Source: a virus. Taken from it: DNA of 38,116 nucleotides. The stretch lies in the IMG/VR virus record IMGVR_UViG_3300022687_000025, positions 1-38,116 of that record; one strand, written 5' to 3'. The notes under the pieces are model-generated. The model had not been told where the DNA came from. It worked only from the letters and a program-made list of their open reading frames with translations, and made no database searches. Positions 8,473 to 16,283 of this stretch are shown in pieces; position 1 is the first letter of the stretch; each line of letters starts with the position of its first letter. A program made the translations under genes and the position numbers.

Positions 8473-9999
8473 TTAAAAAGCTTTATCGATGAATCCGTAG
8501 GTATAAGAGAAAGAAAGACTCCAGAGCTCGTCGCTGTCGTTATCGATTTCTTTAATGCTTCCCCGATCAAGGCGTATTTCTAGCCATTTGCTCCCGGTAT
8601 CAAGCAAGATGCGGCGCGACAAAGGCAGTTCTCGCGCAAGTGCCTGGATATAAACTTTAGAGCGATATCCAGTATTGAGCTGTAAGATGCGGGTTTGATC
8701 AGGATCCTCCGATATGGAATTGGATGGAATCACAAGGCTTTCAACCGCATCGGATTTAAACGCTCTAGGTGTTGGAATGGAGAATTCCTCACCGGTATTC
8801 GCTAGACTTCGAGCCTGATCGCCAGTGCACCAGACCGTATCCCAACCATTGAGCGAATTATGGAAGATAAAACGACGAGGATTGAGTTTGAAATGATTGT
8901 CGAGCTCGAACTTAAAGTGTTCGGATTCCGCGCCATCTTGCTGTACAAAGATTTCATAGCTGACCGCGTACTCTGCAGTGCCTGGCATAAGTGAAATCAA
9001 ATCATGTACATCAAATCCCACTGGTATGATGGCCATGGACTTCGCATTGCCTGCCACGCTGTATAACAAGACATTGGAGCTTGTGGTACCATCGTCCCAA
9101 GTAATATTGACCAATACGTCATATTCGGCCAATACGAGTACACATAGGAAGCTTTGTGTTGCGCGGTCCACGAGTACTTCTCTGGGTAAATTGCTCAAGA
9201 ACTTCTGTCCAGAAATGCCAGCACCGTACTCATTAGCAAAGTTTGCAAAGGGCCACCGCTCGAGCGCAATGCCTGCAAGAATTGCCCTCATTACAGTTGC
9301 TCTTTGATAGCAATGCACCTTGCCATCATAGAAGTCGCCAAAGCGAATCATGAATTTGCGAAGAGAATTCTGGTTATAAGCGATTACGTCCGTTGCATAA
9401 GCGGGAAGATCTGGAGAGAGTTGTTTTTCAATCAACTCCGCCATATCGGGAAATACCTGTTGATTGGCGTCTGGCTTTAAAAATTGACCAACGATAAACT
9501 CATCAGGTTCTGAAGCTGAATCACCGCCCATAAACAGGTCCCACGCCATCGCATAATCGCTGCGGTTGACCTCTGGCGTGCTAGCAGTCGGCACATAAAC
9601 CAAGGAGGCTGTGCCACCAAATGTGAGGTTATAAATGGAGCCAGGTTCTTTTGCCTGTATTCCAAAGCCGTTGTTCACATTATAGTAGCGCTCGAGGTAG
9701 AAGTTTTTCTTCAGCTGAGCGTATAGATTGGCTTGCATGTCTGCGCCAACCCCTCCTGCGCGATCTATATCAAAACAACTAGCAGGATCTGGCGTATCGG
9801 TGAAAGTGTAGGTAAAAAAGATGCCGAGTACAGTGATTGTGAAAGTCTCACCGTTGGCTGGAGGCGTTACATCAAGATAAAGAGAAGTAGTAAAGGGAAC
9901 CCCTGCGTTTGTGATATATGCATCGGTTTGCGCCCGGTATAGAATCTGATTCTTAGCGAGGCTTAATGCATCTGGTTCCTGAGTAATACTGACTGCCAT
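8473..9999 (-). CDS. Large tail structural protein, first gene of tail unit
   Basis: Encodes 508 residues, beta-rich, no signal peptide. Near the N-terminus it has the phrase LAKNQILYRAQTDAYITNAG, then Thr/Phe-rich strands. The C-terminus ends in aromatic strands (LWSLSFSYTYGFIDKAF). I take it to be a tail or baseplate component because it heads the unit that leads to the tape measure and because similar long beta proteins pair with the next gene in Bacteroidota prophages. ATG 9999 lies only four bases after the -7-like octamer of a phage promoter element, so the mRNA may be leaderless. Confidence 0.6.
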   Translation of the reverse strand: MAVSITQEPDALSLAKNQILYRAQTDAYITNAGVPFTTSLYLDVTPPANGETFTITVLGIFFTYTFTDTPDPASCFDIDRAGGVGADMQANLYAQLKKNFYLERYYNVNNGFGIQAKEPGSIYNLTFGGTASLVYVPTASTPEVNRSDYAMAWDLFMGGDSASEPDEFIVGQFLKPDANQQVFPDMAELIEKQLSPDLPAYATDVIAYNQNSLRKFMIRFGDFYDGKVHCYQRATVMRAILAGIALERWPFANFANEYGAGISGQKFLSNLPREVLVDRATQSFLCVLVLAEYDVLVNITWDDGTTSSNVLLYSVAGNAKSMAIIPVGFDVHDLISLMPGTAEYAVSYEIFVQQDGAESEHFKFELDNHFKLNPRRFIFHNSLNGWDTVWCTGDQARSLANTGEEFSIPTPRAFKSDAVESLVIPSNSISEDPDQTRILQLNTGYRSKVYIQALARELPLSRRILLDTGSKWLEIRLDRGSIKEIDNDSDELWSLSFSYTYGFIDKAF

Positions 10000-10003
10000 G
10001 AAT

Positions 10004-10039
10004 CGAAGGTCGAATCATGGTAAAGGGGGAAAAAGGACA
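10004..10039 (-). promoter_or_regulatory. Late promoter element B (tail unit)
   Basis: Leftward strand: TGTCCTTT (plus-strand AAAGGACA at 10032-10039), 20 bases, then GACCTTCG (plus-strand 10004-10011), four bases, ATG. It is one of five copies with identical spacing. The extended box GGGGAAAAAGGACAG is shared with copy A. Confidence 0.65.
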
Positions 10040-10059
10040 GGAAATTATTCATCCTACGC

Positions 10060-10635
10060 TCAAGACAAATCCACATTCCACCATTGCGGATCATAAATAA
10101 TGGCTTCATTCTTTGGTGTCTTGAATGTAAACTCGCAGCGGGTGCCGAATACATTTGCCTCCAGAGGGCCAACGGGGAAAAAGCCGCATTCATTGAGTTC
10201 CAGATAAAGCGAATTCATCATTTCGCCATTATGCCAGGCGCGGGTATTATGTTCTTCCACCCGTGCCATGATTTGTTCGGCAACGGCTTGTGTGTCTGCT
10301 AAACACTGACTCACTTCTGCAGGAATGACCTTGGTAGAGCTTTCGTTGGCTTTTTTAAGAATGATAAAGCAGGCAGATGGCACCAGCTCCCGATTATCTC
10401 CTCCTCTATCGGTCCACTTGAATTCAAGGTGCTCGAGTACCATCACATATTTCCCTTCCTTCAATCTCATGCGTGAACGGATTCCTGATATAAAATCAGC
10501 GTCCCAAGTCATGTCGACGGGATCGAAGGAACGTAAGACTTCAAAAAAACGATTGTCCACTGCTGGGTCGTTTTCGATTTGTTTGTGATTCGCAGCGAGG
10601 TCGCGAAAAAAACTGCGGTATTTAACTTGATCCAT
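10060..10635 (-). CDS. Hypothetical phage protein, probably tail assembly
   Basis: Encodes 191 residues, mixed alpha/beta, no signal or membrane segment. It begins MDQVKYRSFFRDLAANHKQIEN and contains a strand region MRLKEGKYVMVLEHLEFKW, where one face may bind a partner. I do not recognise a named family; similar genes sit just before tail-tip genes in Bacteroidota prophages. It overlaps the preceding gene by 14 bases. It is the last gene of the portal-lysis unit, since promoter B follows within its downstream gap. Function is inferred only from place. Confidence 0.55.
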   Translation of the reverse strand: MDQVKYRSFFRDLAANHKQIENDPAVDNRFFEVLRSFDPVDMTWDADFISGIRSRMRLKEGKYVMVLEHLEFKWTDRGGDNRELVPSACFIILKKANESSTKVIPAEVSQCLADTQAVAEQIMARVEEHNTRAWHNGEMMNSLYLELNECGFFPVGPLEANVFGTRCEFTFKTPKNEAIIYDPQWWNVDLS

Positions 10636-11485
10636 GTTTTTGCTTTTCGAATTGTTCTTTTAAGCGCTCAGCTTCGTTTACCAAGCGGAGCATTTCTTCA
10701 AATACCATGTACACATTCTCTTTTCTGATGGTATGGAAGTTCAATACACCTCCTCCAATATTCATGGCAGTATTTAACCAAGAAGAGCGCCCTTCTCCTT
10801 CATCTTCTTCCTTTCTGCTGAACACGGCTTTATAATGTTCGAGCATGGCAAAGCGGCAATGGCTAAACCATAAATAAACGAGCATCCGTTTGTTCAATGG
10901 AAGCTGCTCGGCAATCCTGATTCGGTAATCATAGGTGATATGATTGAAGGGTTCCCGGATATCTCCATTGCTCTTAAAATGCTTTTGGCTAAATCCGCGT
11001 ATTCGGCGACGGTATAGAATCGCCACAAGCTTGTTCAGCTGCTCTTCGTCCTTCGTTTCATTGAAGCTTAGAAAGGCATCATCTGCAAATCCGAATTCCT
11101 CAAAGCTCAGGCGGTGAAATTCGGAAACAGGGCCATAATACTTTTGCAGGCGCCATCTGAAAAATGGAAGCCGGTTAATGCTCAATAGATCTTCAAAGTA
11201 GAATTGGCAAAGTTTCTCAGTGGCCAATAAGTCGCGGATTTGCTCTGGAGTGATTTGTTCAAAGGCTTTGACCGAAATGGGCAATAAGGAGCGTAATAGG
11301 ATAATTTCAGCCTGCAGTAATTTATCAGCATTGCGCGTGATCAGCTTTCCATCGACCTGGCTAAACAGTATATCCTTTCGCATCTCAATTACCTGCACAT
11401 AGGTAAGCAGCTGCACCCTATTCAATTCATCGAATCGGTTGGGGATTGTAGCCTTTAGTCCGGTATTGAATTCAACTTGAACCAT
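10622..11485 (-). CDS. Hypothetical protein, possible tail assembly factor
   Basis: Encodes 287 residues from ATG 11485. The frame is open to 11566, but that part overlaps the upstream gene more and carries no recognisable sequence. The first 60 residues (GLKATIPNRFDELNRVQLLTY) resemble the opening of tail-assembly chaperone-like proteins. The middle is rich in Arg and aromatic residues, and the C-terminus is a charged helix (LRLVNEAERLKEQFEKQK). A patch GEGRSSWLNTAMNIGGGVLNF near 235-255 is Gly-rich. It overlaps the spanin-like gene by 31 bases. The role is uncertain. Confidence 0.55.
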   Translation of the reverse strand: MVQVEFNTGLKATIPNRFDELNRVQLLTYVQVIEMRKDILFSQVDGKLITRNADKLLQAEIILLRSLLPISVKAFEQITPEQIRDLLATEKLCQFYFEDLLSINRLPFFRWRLQKYYGPVSEFHRLSFEEFGFADDAFLSFNETKDEEQLNKLVAILYRRRIRGFSQKHFKSNGDIREPFNHITYDYRIRIAEQLPLNKRMLVYLWFSHCRFAMLEHYKAVFSRKEEDEGEGRSSWLNTAMNIGGGVLNFHTIRKENVYMVFEEMLRLVNEAERLKEQFEKQKHGSS

Positions 11486-12027
11486 GGAAGAATGAAACAA
11501 ATGAGTTTTAGAATGCCAGGAATTGAAAGGATGCCTAAGGCAATGAGTGAAGGCAATACCCACCAAGGCAGCACTTCACGGATTTCTGCTGGTGGAATCT
11601 TTACTTCGAAATGAGCGCTTCCTTCAAGCACCTCAATCGCGGAATCCTTGGATTGTAGCTCCTTTTGAAAGCGATTCACTACAGAATCGCAGGAGCAGTT
11701 AGCGCGGAGCATACCGTTGGCATCTGACTTGATGGTCAATTTGCCATTTCCTGACTGCAGCTGAAGGTTGAGGTTTTCGATGATCTTGCCTAAGCTGTCG
11801 CAAGGTTGGAATATGGTCTCGAGCATCGTCTCCGGGTAAACAATCAATGAATCCCATTTCGAGGTGGTGGAGCTCGATGAGGTGTTTTTCGAATTCCAAG
11901 TCGAGTCGCTGCGAATCTCTTTGCTCGGGGTACAGAATTTCCGCACCGCCTGCTTCTTGGTATAGCAGCTGGATACAAGCAGACAAAGCAGGGCAATGAT
12001 GGCCAATAATGAGGATTTGCATTTCAT
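11455..12027 (-). CDS. Candidate unimolecular spanin (lipoprotein with C-terminal membrane anchor)
   Basis: Encodes 190 residues from ATG 12027. It has a lipoprotein signal with lipobox LVSSC (Cys21), a Ser/Thr-rich then mixed periplasmic region (residues 22-152) and a C-terminal transmembrane helix (about 154-182) ending in a short basic/polar tail. An outer-membrane lipid anchor plus an inner-membrane helix in one polypeptide is the defining layout of u-spanins such as T1 gp11, which fuse inner and outer membranes in the last step of lysis. It starts one base after the stop of the endolysin gene and follows two holin-like genes, which fits. A longer frame up to 12171 runs through the endolysin gene and is unlikely. 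Confidence 0.7.
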   Translation of the reverse strand: MKCKSSLLAIIALLCLLVSSCYTKKQAVRKFCTPSKEIRSDSTWNSKNTSSSSTTSKWDSLIVYPETMLETIFQPCDSLGKIIENLNLQLQSGNGKLTIKSDANGMLRANCSCDSVVNRFQKELQSKDSAIEVLEGSAHFEVKIPPAEIREVLPWWVLPSLIALGILSIPGILKLICFILPWFKLNSIPD

Positions 12028-12028
12028 G

Positions 12029-12568
12029 TTATTTTGTCCAACGGGTGATTGAATAGGTTTGCTTATAGCTTCGGCGGCGCTTATAGACTCCGTCACCGTT
12101 GAAGGATCCACCATCGTTGGTATTTCCTTCGATGCTGGTATAAAACCTGTCAGAGGTCTGGGAATGCACAAATCCGGTATGCGCTATCCGCTTTCTGGAA
12201 TAGCTCCAAATGGTAAAAACGTCCCCTGGCATGGGCGTTGAATATTGCCTGCCATTCCAGTATACAAGGTTCTTGGCATTATGCGCTGTCGGACTCCAGG
12301 CGTTGATGGTGTTTTTAACTCCGCATTGATCCAGGACATAATGCACAAATGCGGCGCACCAGCTGTAGCCTTTTCCAAGTCCAACGGATTTTAAGAACAT
12401 CTCTACCTCCGGACCGTCGTTCTTGCCAGTTGCCTCCCTGACATCCAGAAATTGCTCGGCAGTTTGTACGATGCAGGATTCCTTGTCTATACCAAAAGAT
12501 GGAGCAGGAACAGAAAGGCTGAGAATAAAAAGAAGTAAACTGCCAATAAGCTTGAAATTCTTTGCCAT
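12029..12568 (-). CDS. Exported endolysin, CHAP/NlpC-P60-like peptidase
   Basis: Encodes 179 residues. A signal peptide (MAKNFKLIGSLLLFILSLS, cut probably after PAPSFG at residue 26) would take it through the inner membrane. The catalytic set is visible: Cys71 in GYSWCAAFV, His130 in RIAHTGFVH and a polar residue in SIEGNTN (residues 145-150), the layout of CHAP amidase/peptidases that cut peptidoglycan. Being Sec-exported, it may not need a large-hole holin; a pinholin or slow export would be enough. The signal-peptide codons overlap the end of the upstream holin-like gene by 82 bases. It is followed by the spanin-like gene. Confidence 0.85.
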   Translation of the reverse strand: MAKNFKLIGSLLLFILSLSVPAPSFGIDKESCIVQTAEQFLDVREATGKNDGPEVEMFLKSVGLGKGYSWCAAFVHYVLDQCGVKNTINAWSPTAHNAKNLVYWNGRQYSTPMPGDVFTIWSYSRKRIAHTGFVHSQTSDRFYTSIEGNTNDGGSFNGDGVYKRRRSYKQTYSITRWTK

Positions 12569-12843
12569 GGTTTTAATTCGTTGAAGTCATTGGAAAATGA
12601 ATGGGTTAAATAATTGAACAGCTCAGGGAAATTGAAACGAATCCCCAACCAGGTCACGAAATTGATGACCACGACAAAAGCCGTTGCCAAAATGATACTC
12701 TGGAGGATTCCAGGATCATAGGTTGCTACTCCTTCACCGAAGAAGTCAGCAGAGAAAAATCCAAAGGCAATAAAGCCCAGGACAAGCAAGGGGGCTGACC
12801 ACAGGCCATCCCACCTAAAGAGGAATTCAGTTATCTTTTTCAT
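12487..12843 (-). CDS. Holin-like membrane protein, three membrane helices
   Basis: Encodes 118 residues from ATG 12843. Three hydrophobic helices are visible at about 15-35, 47-68 and 95-118, with a short charged linker (NDFNELKPWQR) before the last. Size, helix number and position just upstream of the endolysin suggest a class I-type holin or a holin partner. The third helix is encoded by DNA that also encodes the endolysin signal peptide in another frame. It overlaps the smaller holin-like gene by 17 bases. The 31 extra codons upstream of 12843 are polar and lie inside the previous gene, so I excluded them. Confidence 0.65.
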   Translation of the reverse strand: MKKITEFLFRWDGLWSAPLLVLGFIAFGFFSADFFGEGVATYDPGILQSIILATAFVVVINFVTWLGIRFNFPELFNYLTHSFSNDFNELKPWQRISSLLAVYFFLFSAFLFLLHLLV

Positions 12844-13030
12844 TGTGTTTTGATTGCTCTTTTTCTTTTTTGATCTGCAGGCGTTTGTGCTGGATTGAAT
12901 AATAGAGCAGTGCGAGTCCGCCAATACCGGCAGCAATTTTCACTGAAGCATCAATTAGCTCAAGGAATTGAGGCACGATGGCTACTACAAAGCCAAAAAA
13001 ACCAACAATGGTGTCTGTAAAATCTTTCAT
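12827..13030 (-). CDS. Small holin-like membrane protein
   Basis: Encodes 67 residues. A first hydrophobic segment (IVGFFGFVVAIVPQFLEL, about 8-25), a short loop, a second (IAAGIGGLALLYYSI, about 32-46) and a strongly charged, Lys/Glu-rich C-terminal tail (KRLQIKKEKEQSKHNEKDN). Two helices plus a charged cytoplasmic tail is a common holin or pinholin layout. The start overlaps the stop of the connector-like gene by four bases (ATGA). Together with the next gene it may form a holin/antiholin pair; which of the two forms the hole cannot be told. Confidence 0.6.
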   Translation of the reverse strand: MKDFTDTIVGFFGFVVAIVPQFLELIDASVKIAAGIGGLALLYYSIQHKRLQIKKEKEQSKHNEKDN

Positions 13031-14025
13031 ACTCCCCAGAAGGAAGCGCCTCCTGAATTTTTAAAGGTGGATGATTCCGATTCTGAAGGGTATAGATCAG
13101 CATCGTTAAAATAAGTAGGGTATTTGGTGGCCGAGGCCGTTTTATTCAGGTATTCGCGCAGCTCACGCAAGGCAGCGGCGCCTTTCTTCTCTGCATCTTG
13201 GCGCACGTTATAGGCGTCGGTTCTTCCTGCAGGTCCTTCCTTTTCGGAATTATCAGAAACCGCATCAATGCCATCTACACGAAGGCCATTGGATGACGAA
13301 CGGAAATTCAATTCCATGCTGGCTCTTTCTATGGAAAGATGAGCAATAACAGGAGCGATATAAGAATTGAGCAGGATCTTGTTGTCGGCTGTCAAATCAT
13401 CATCAATAAACTCTTCCGTGATTTGCTCATAGAGTTCATTACCAATATTCTCACGAATCACACGCTCCTGGATAAAGAGCATAGATGGCCGCAAAGTCCA
13501 AAGCGTTTCAAAGCCATGAATTCGCCGCTGTTTGTTGAATGAATCCAGAGTAGGCAGCCAAACTGCGAGCATTTCGCTGATACTGTCTGAAGTGCTCCAC
13601 TCTATATAAATATCGCGTTTGGCCATGAGCAACTTGAGTATTTGGTGCATGGCTTCCCAGGCGCGTTCGCTCCGGGCGCGCTTAAATTCCCGAACCTGCC
13701 ATTGGTAGGCGCCTTTCCTTCCTCCTTCTTCTACCTGAAGGAAACCGGTATCGGAAATTTGAATGGTTCCATCTGAAGCAAATAGTAGGTAGCCAAAATT
13801 TGCCTGGGCACGACGAACCAAAGTAAGCAGTGCCAAATGATTGATATCTGTGCTTGATGCAGTCAAATCGGACTGCAGCTTATCCCACATTTCAGGCCCC
13901 AACAAGGGTGTTATTTTCTGCTGGGCTTCATCAATATAGGGAGCAATGGTTTCCCAAACATTGTTCACGTTGGCGGAGATAAACTCACGCACGATATCGA
14001 AATCGGATTTGAAGAGATTAGCCAT
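13027..14025 (-). CDS. Head-tail connector-like protein (DUF6712-type)
   Basis: Encodes 332 residues, mostly helical. Residues 30-75 (IDEAQQKITPLLGPEMWDKL, then TDINHLALLTLVRRA) and the motif GAYQWQVREFKRARSERAWEAM resemble an uncharacterised Bacteroidota phage family that I associate with DUF6712, usually next to the portal. The C-terminal third is polar and ends in Ser/Gly (SESESSTFKNSGGASFWGV). A connector/adaptor role is inferred from its place directly after the portal-like gene, with which it overlaps by eight bases. It contains no signal peptide or membrane segment. Confidence 0.55.
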   Translation of the reverse strand: MANLFKSDFDIVREFISANVNNVWETIAPYIDEAQQKITPLLGPEMWDKLQSDLTASSTDINHLALLTLVRRAQANFGYLLFASDGTIQISDTGFLQVEEGGRKGAYQWQVREFKRARSERAWEAMHQILKLLMAKRDIYIEWSTSDSISEMLAVWLPTLDSFNKQRRIHGFETLWTLRPSMLFIQERVIRENIGNELYEQITEEFIDDDLTADNKILLNSYIAPVIAHLSIERASMELNFRSSSNGLRVDGIDAVSDNSEKEGPAGRTDAYNVRQDAEKKGAAALRELREYLNKTASATKYPTYFNDADLYPSESESSTFKNSGGASFWGV

Positions 14026-15331
14026 TGACTACAGTTTGTTTTCCTGTTGGATTTTCATCCAGGGTTTGAGATGTATCGATATCCACGTAGCGCGGTTTCC
14101 CCTCGTTCGTGTTGATTTTATTGAAGTCGATGATGAAGTTGACCAGCTGCATGCTCACTAAGCGTTCGCGGAAAAGCATGGCCTGTTTGATTTTGATTCC
14201 TTCGCGTTTATCACTTCCGGATCCACTCAGGTTTTTTCCTCCGGGAATGCCTAAACCTATGGTGGAAGGATCAACACCAAAAGCAAACAAGATTTCGGAG
14301 TTGGCAGCAGCGTTATTGGGCAGCTCCGCATCCTTTTTCATGTAGTCTTGAATGGATTCGATTTTCCAACCTGGTACCGGTTTATTGTCATCATCGAGGC
14401 CAAAAACCGAAACGAAGCTCTTGTGGGCGTTCTTTTTACCCATGAGAAAATCGTCCATACTCTTTTGTTCTTCTTGATAGATGGCCAGCTGATCCTTTTC
14501 TTTTTTCTCTCTCCAGTCTTTGTACTTGTTTACGAAGAAGTGAAGCGGAATTTGAATATGGTATTTGATGGTTGCCGATTTATCATACATGGTATTAATA
14601 AACTCAGGAACGGAACAGGCCACATCTACCCAACCATTGCGGAATACCGCGTAATAATCAGGTTCAGGATAATAGATTTTTCCTGTGGTGGAGTATTTGA
14701 AGATGATGACAAATTCATTGACCTTGTTTGGTGATTGTGGATCAAACAAATCATACTCCACATAGTCTTCCTTCTTTGGGGTATCAGGGAATTTATAGCT
14801 GAAGTAGAGCTTGGTGATATTGCCCTTATCATCACGCTTACCAAGGCGACAGAAATAAGGATCTAGCGCCTCAATTTCCATGATTTTGTTCTTGGAAACA
14901 TTGGTTAAGAAGCGAACTGGTACCCAGTAATAGGTTTCCAATAGATCAATAGCATCTGAATGCACCAGGTCAAAATTGGTTTGGGCTTTGAAGGAGTCCC
15001 ACTCAGGAACTAGCACTGGACGTTTGATGATTTTATTCTCCACCATTTCCTTGACAAAAAACTCAATGCCTGCACCGTAATGTGCGTCTGCATTAAGACA
15101 GATTGCCCGTTTGCCAATGGAGAGTTTGCCAAGCTTCTTAAGGAGATTCTGCGCGAAATCATCCTGTTCTCCCCATTTGGCCCAAGGGTTTCCTCCAGCT
15201 TCCTGGTTCTCCTCATCCTGCATTTTTACAGGTTTCGCCTTCGCGGTATCTGCAGGTGCAGCCGTTATGCCATCCGTTGAATAAACACCTGCTTGTCCGA
15301 TTAAAATGGAAGTTTTATTTCCTTTACCCAT
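14018..15331 (-). CDS. Portal-like protein
   Basis: Encodes 437 residues. The C-terminal half carries a portal-type signature: NSEILFAFGVDPSTIGLGIP followed by a Gly/Ser-rich segment with GSGSDKREGIKIKQAMLFRE, where portals have the wing-to-crown region. The first half has strand-rich sequence around YYWVPVRFLTNVSKNKIMEI. A long insertion rich in Lys (about 270-310) precedes the signature. Portals form the dodecameric DNA gate of the capsid. The gene follows a small unknown gene with an eight-base overlap and is far from the terminase because the cargo block lies in between. The assignment is by signature and neighbours. Confidence 0.72.
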   Translation of the reverse strand: MGKGNKTSILIGQAGVYSTDGITAAPADTAKAKPVKMQDEENQEAGGNPWAKWGEQDDFAQNLLKKLGKLSIGKRAICLNADAHYGAGIEFFVKEMVENKIIKRPVLVPEWDSFKAQTNFDLVHSDAIDLLETYYWVPVRFLTNVSKNKIMEIEALDPYFCRLGKRDDKGNITKLYFSYKFPDTPKKEDYVEYDLFDPQSPNKVNEFVIIFKYSTTGKIYYPEPDYYAVFRNGWVDVACSVPEFINTMYDKSATIKYHIQIPLHFFVNKYKDWREKKEKDQLAIYQEEQKSMDDFLMGKKNAHKSFVSVFGLDDDNKPVPGWKIESIQDYMKKDAELPNNAAANSEILFAFGVDPSTIGLGIPGGKNLSGSGSDKREGIKIKQAMLFRERLVSMQLVNFIIDFNKINTNEGKPRYVDIDTSQTLDENPTGKQTVVNG

Positions 15332-15650
15332 GTATATGCCATTTCACTTGCATGTCATTCACCTTCGTGATTAGCCAGATGTGTACGGTTGTGATTTGAT
15401 CCGTGCCCAGCTGACGAATATTGCGGGTAGCATTGCGCCAATGGTTGATATTCCTGAAGCCAGTAGATGGCCTAGTGGGTTTACCGCGGACAATGCTCAC
15501 CAGCTCAGCATGGCGTAAATGAATTTGCCGACCAACTTTCTCACCTCGTTTATTCCAGGTGATAAATTCGATACTGAAGGGAATAGGATTCCCCGATCGG
15601 TCGGTTTGAGTCATCAGCTCCAAGGCATCTGCCAGCGCAATAACATGCAT
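15324..15650 (-). CDS. Small hypothetical protein, first gene of portal-lysis unit
   Basis: Encodes 108 residues, basic, beta-rich, His and Trp rich toward the end (VHIWLITKVNDMQVKWHIHG). No family recognised. It is read from promoter element C, only four bases upstream of its ATG at 15650, and overlaps the portal-like gene by eight bases, so it is almost certainly translated with it. A virion or assembly role is likely from context but unproven. Confidence 0.6.
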   Translation of the reverse strand: MHVIALADALELMTQTDRSGNPIPFSIEFITWNKRGEKVGRQIHLRHAELVSIVRGKPTRPSTGFRNINHWRNATRNIRQLGTDQITTVHIWLITKVNDMQVKWHIHG

Positions 15651-15654
15651 GGAC

Positions 15655-15690
15655 CGAAGGTCTAATTGTATAGAAGCTGGAAAAAGGACA
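15655..15690 (-). promoter_or_regulatory. Late promoter element C (portal-lysis unit)
   Basis: Leftward strand: TGTCCTTT (plus AAAGGACA at 15683-15690), 20 bases, GACCTTCG (plus 15655-15662), four bases, ATG 15650. Same geometry as the other four copies; the octamer is identical to copy B. Confidence 0.65.
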
Positions 15691-15720
15691 GAATGAAAAA
15701 GCGCATGAAAAAAGGAAAAA

Positions 15721-15732
15721 TGACGTTCGTCA
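15721..15732. promoter_or_regulatory. Short dyad, candidate operator
   Basis: TGACG-TT-CGTCA lies between the leftward element C and the rightward promoter at 15751. It could bind a dimeric regulator that controls both directions; this is inference from position and symmetry only. Confidence 0.3.
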
Positions 15733-15750
15733 CTTACTAAAACCTACCAC

Positions 15751-15781
15751 TTGCTTTATATCATATTGTGATTTATCTTTA
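15751..15781 (+). promoter_or_regulatory. Bacteroidota-type promoter for small regulator
   Basis: TTG at 15751-15753, 20 bases, TATCTTTA at 15774-15781, a seven-of-eight match to the TAnnTTTG type -7 box. The same box and spacing occur upstream of the gene at 21628. Transcription would start near 15786, giving a leader of about 70 bases before ATG 15857. Confidence 0.55.
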
Positions 15782-15856
15782 TTAGGTTAAAGAGCAATAA
15801 AAAACCAAAGTGGCATCGAAGGGTGTGCTCATAATTTTACTTCAATCACCTAAAGC

Positions 15857-16054
15857 ATGACAACCAGAGAAGCATTCGAAAAAATGATTCATATCCGCGG
15901 TATACACCACAAGCTAGGCACTCATACCGGACATGTTACCCGAATTCGCTATGACTTAAAACAAGGCCGAGTGAGCCTCGACCGTATGGAGGATCTCCTG
16001 GAGAAAGCAGGATGGAAAAAGGTAGTGGTGGAGGATTGGGAGAAAGAAGAGTAG
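15857..16054 (+). CDS. Small regulator-like protein (phage HTH type)
   Basis: Encodes 65 residues. The layout of an N-terminal helix (TTREAFEKMI), a central helix-turn-helix-like stretch (HHKLGTHTGHVTRIRYDLKQG) and a closing segment (VSLDRMEDLLEKAGWKKV) matches a small family of Bacteroidota phage DNA-binding proteins. It is the only rightward gene between the integrase and the short unit at 30426, has its own host-type promoter and stands divergent to the portal unit, next to a short dyad. A Cro-like or late-gene regulatory role is plausible. The 229 bases after it, up to the specificity subunit gene, hold no clear feature. Confidence 0.6.
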   Translation: MTTREAFEKMIHIRGIHHKLGTHTGHVTRIRYDLKQGRVSLDRMEDLLEKAGWKKVVVEDWEKEE

Positions 16055-16283
16055 CGGTTTACGCGTTTTAAAAGTATTGGATGTCAAAGTACTTACCTAT
16101 CCGCCACAACAAAATTTATTAAATCCACAACCTTAGACTTTGGAACCTCACCAAATACCGCCTTATATATTGTTATGCAATCGTGCTTTTTTTCTATTCG
16201 TGCATTGGACTGAACACACTTTTTACCAAGCAGAGGCATGCGTGTTGGCTTGTGAAAATTGGCAATATGGCAGTGTGTAGCCG

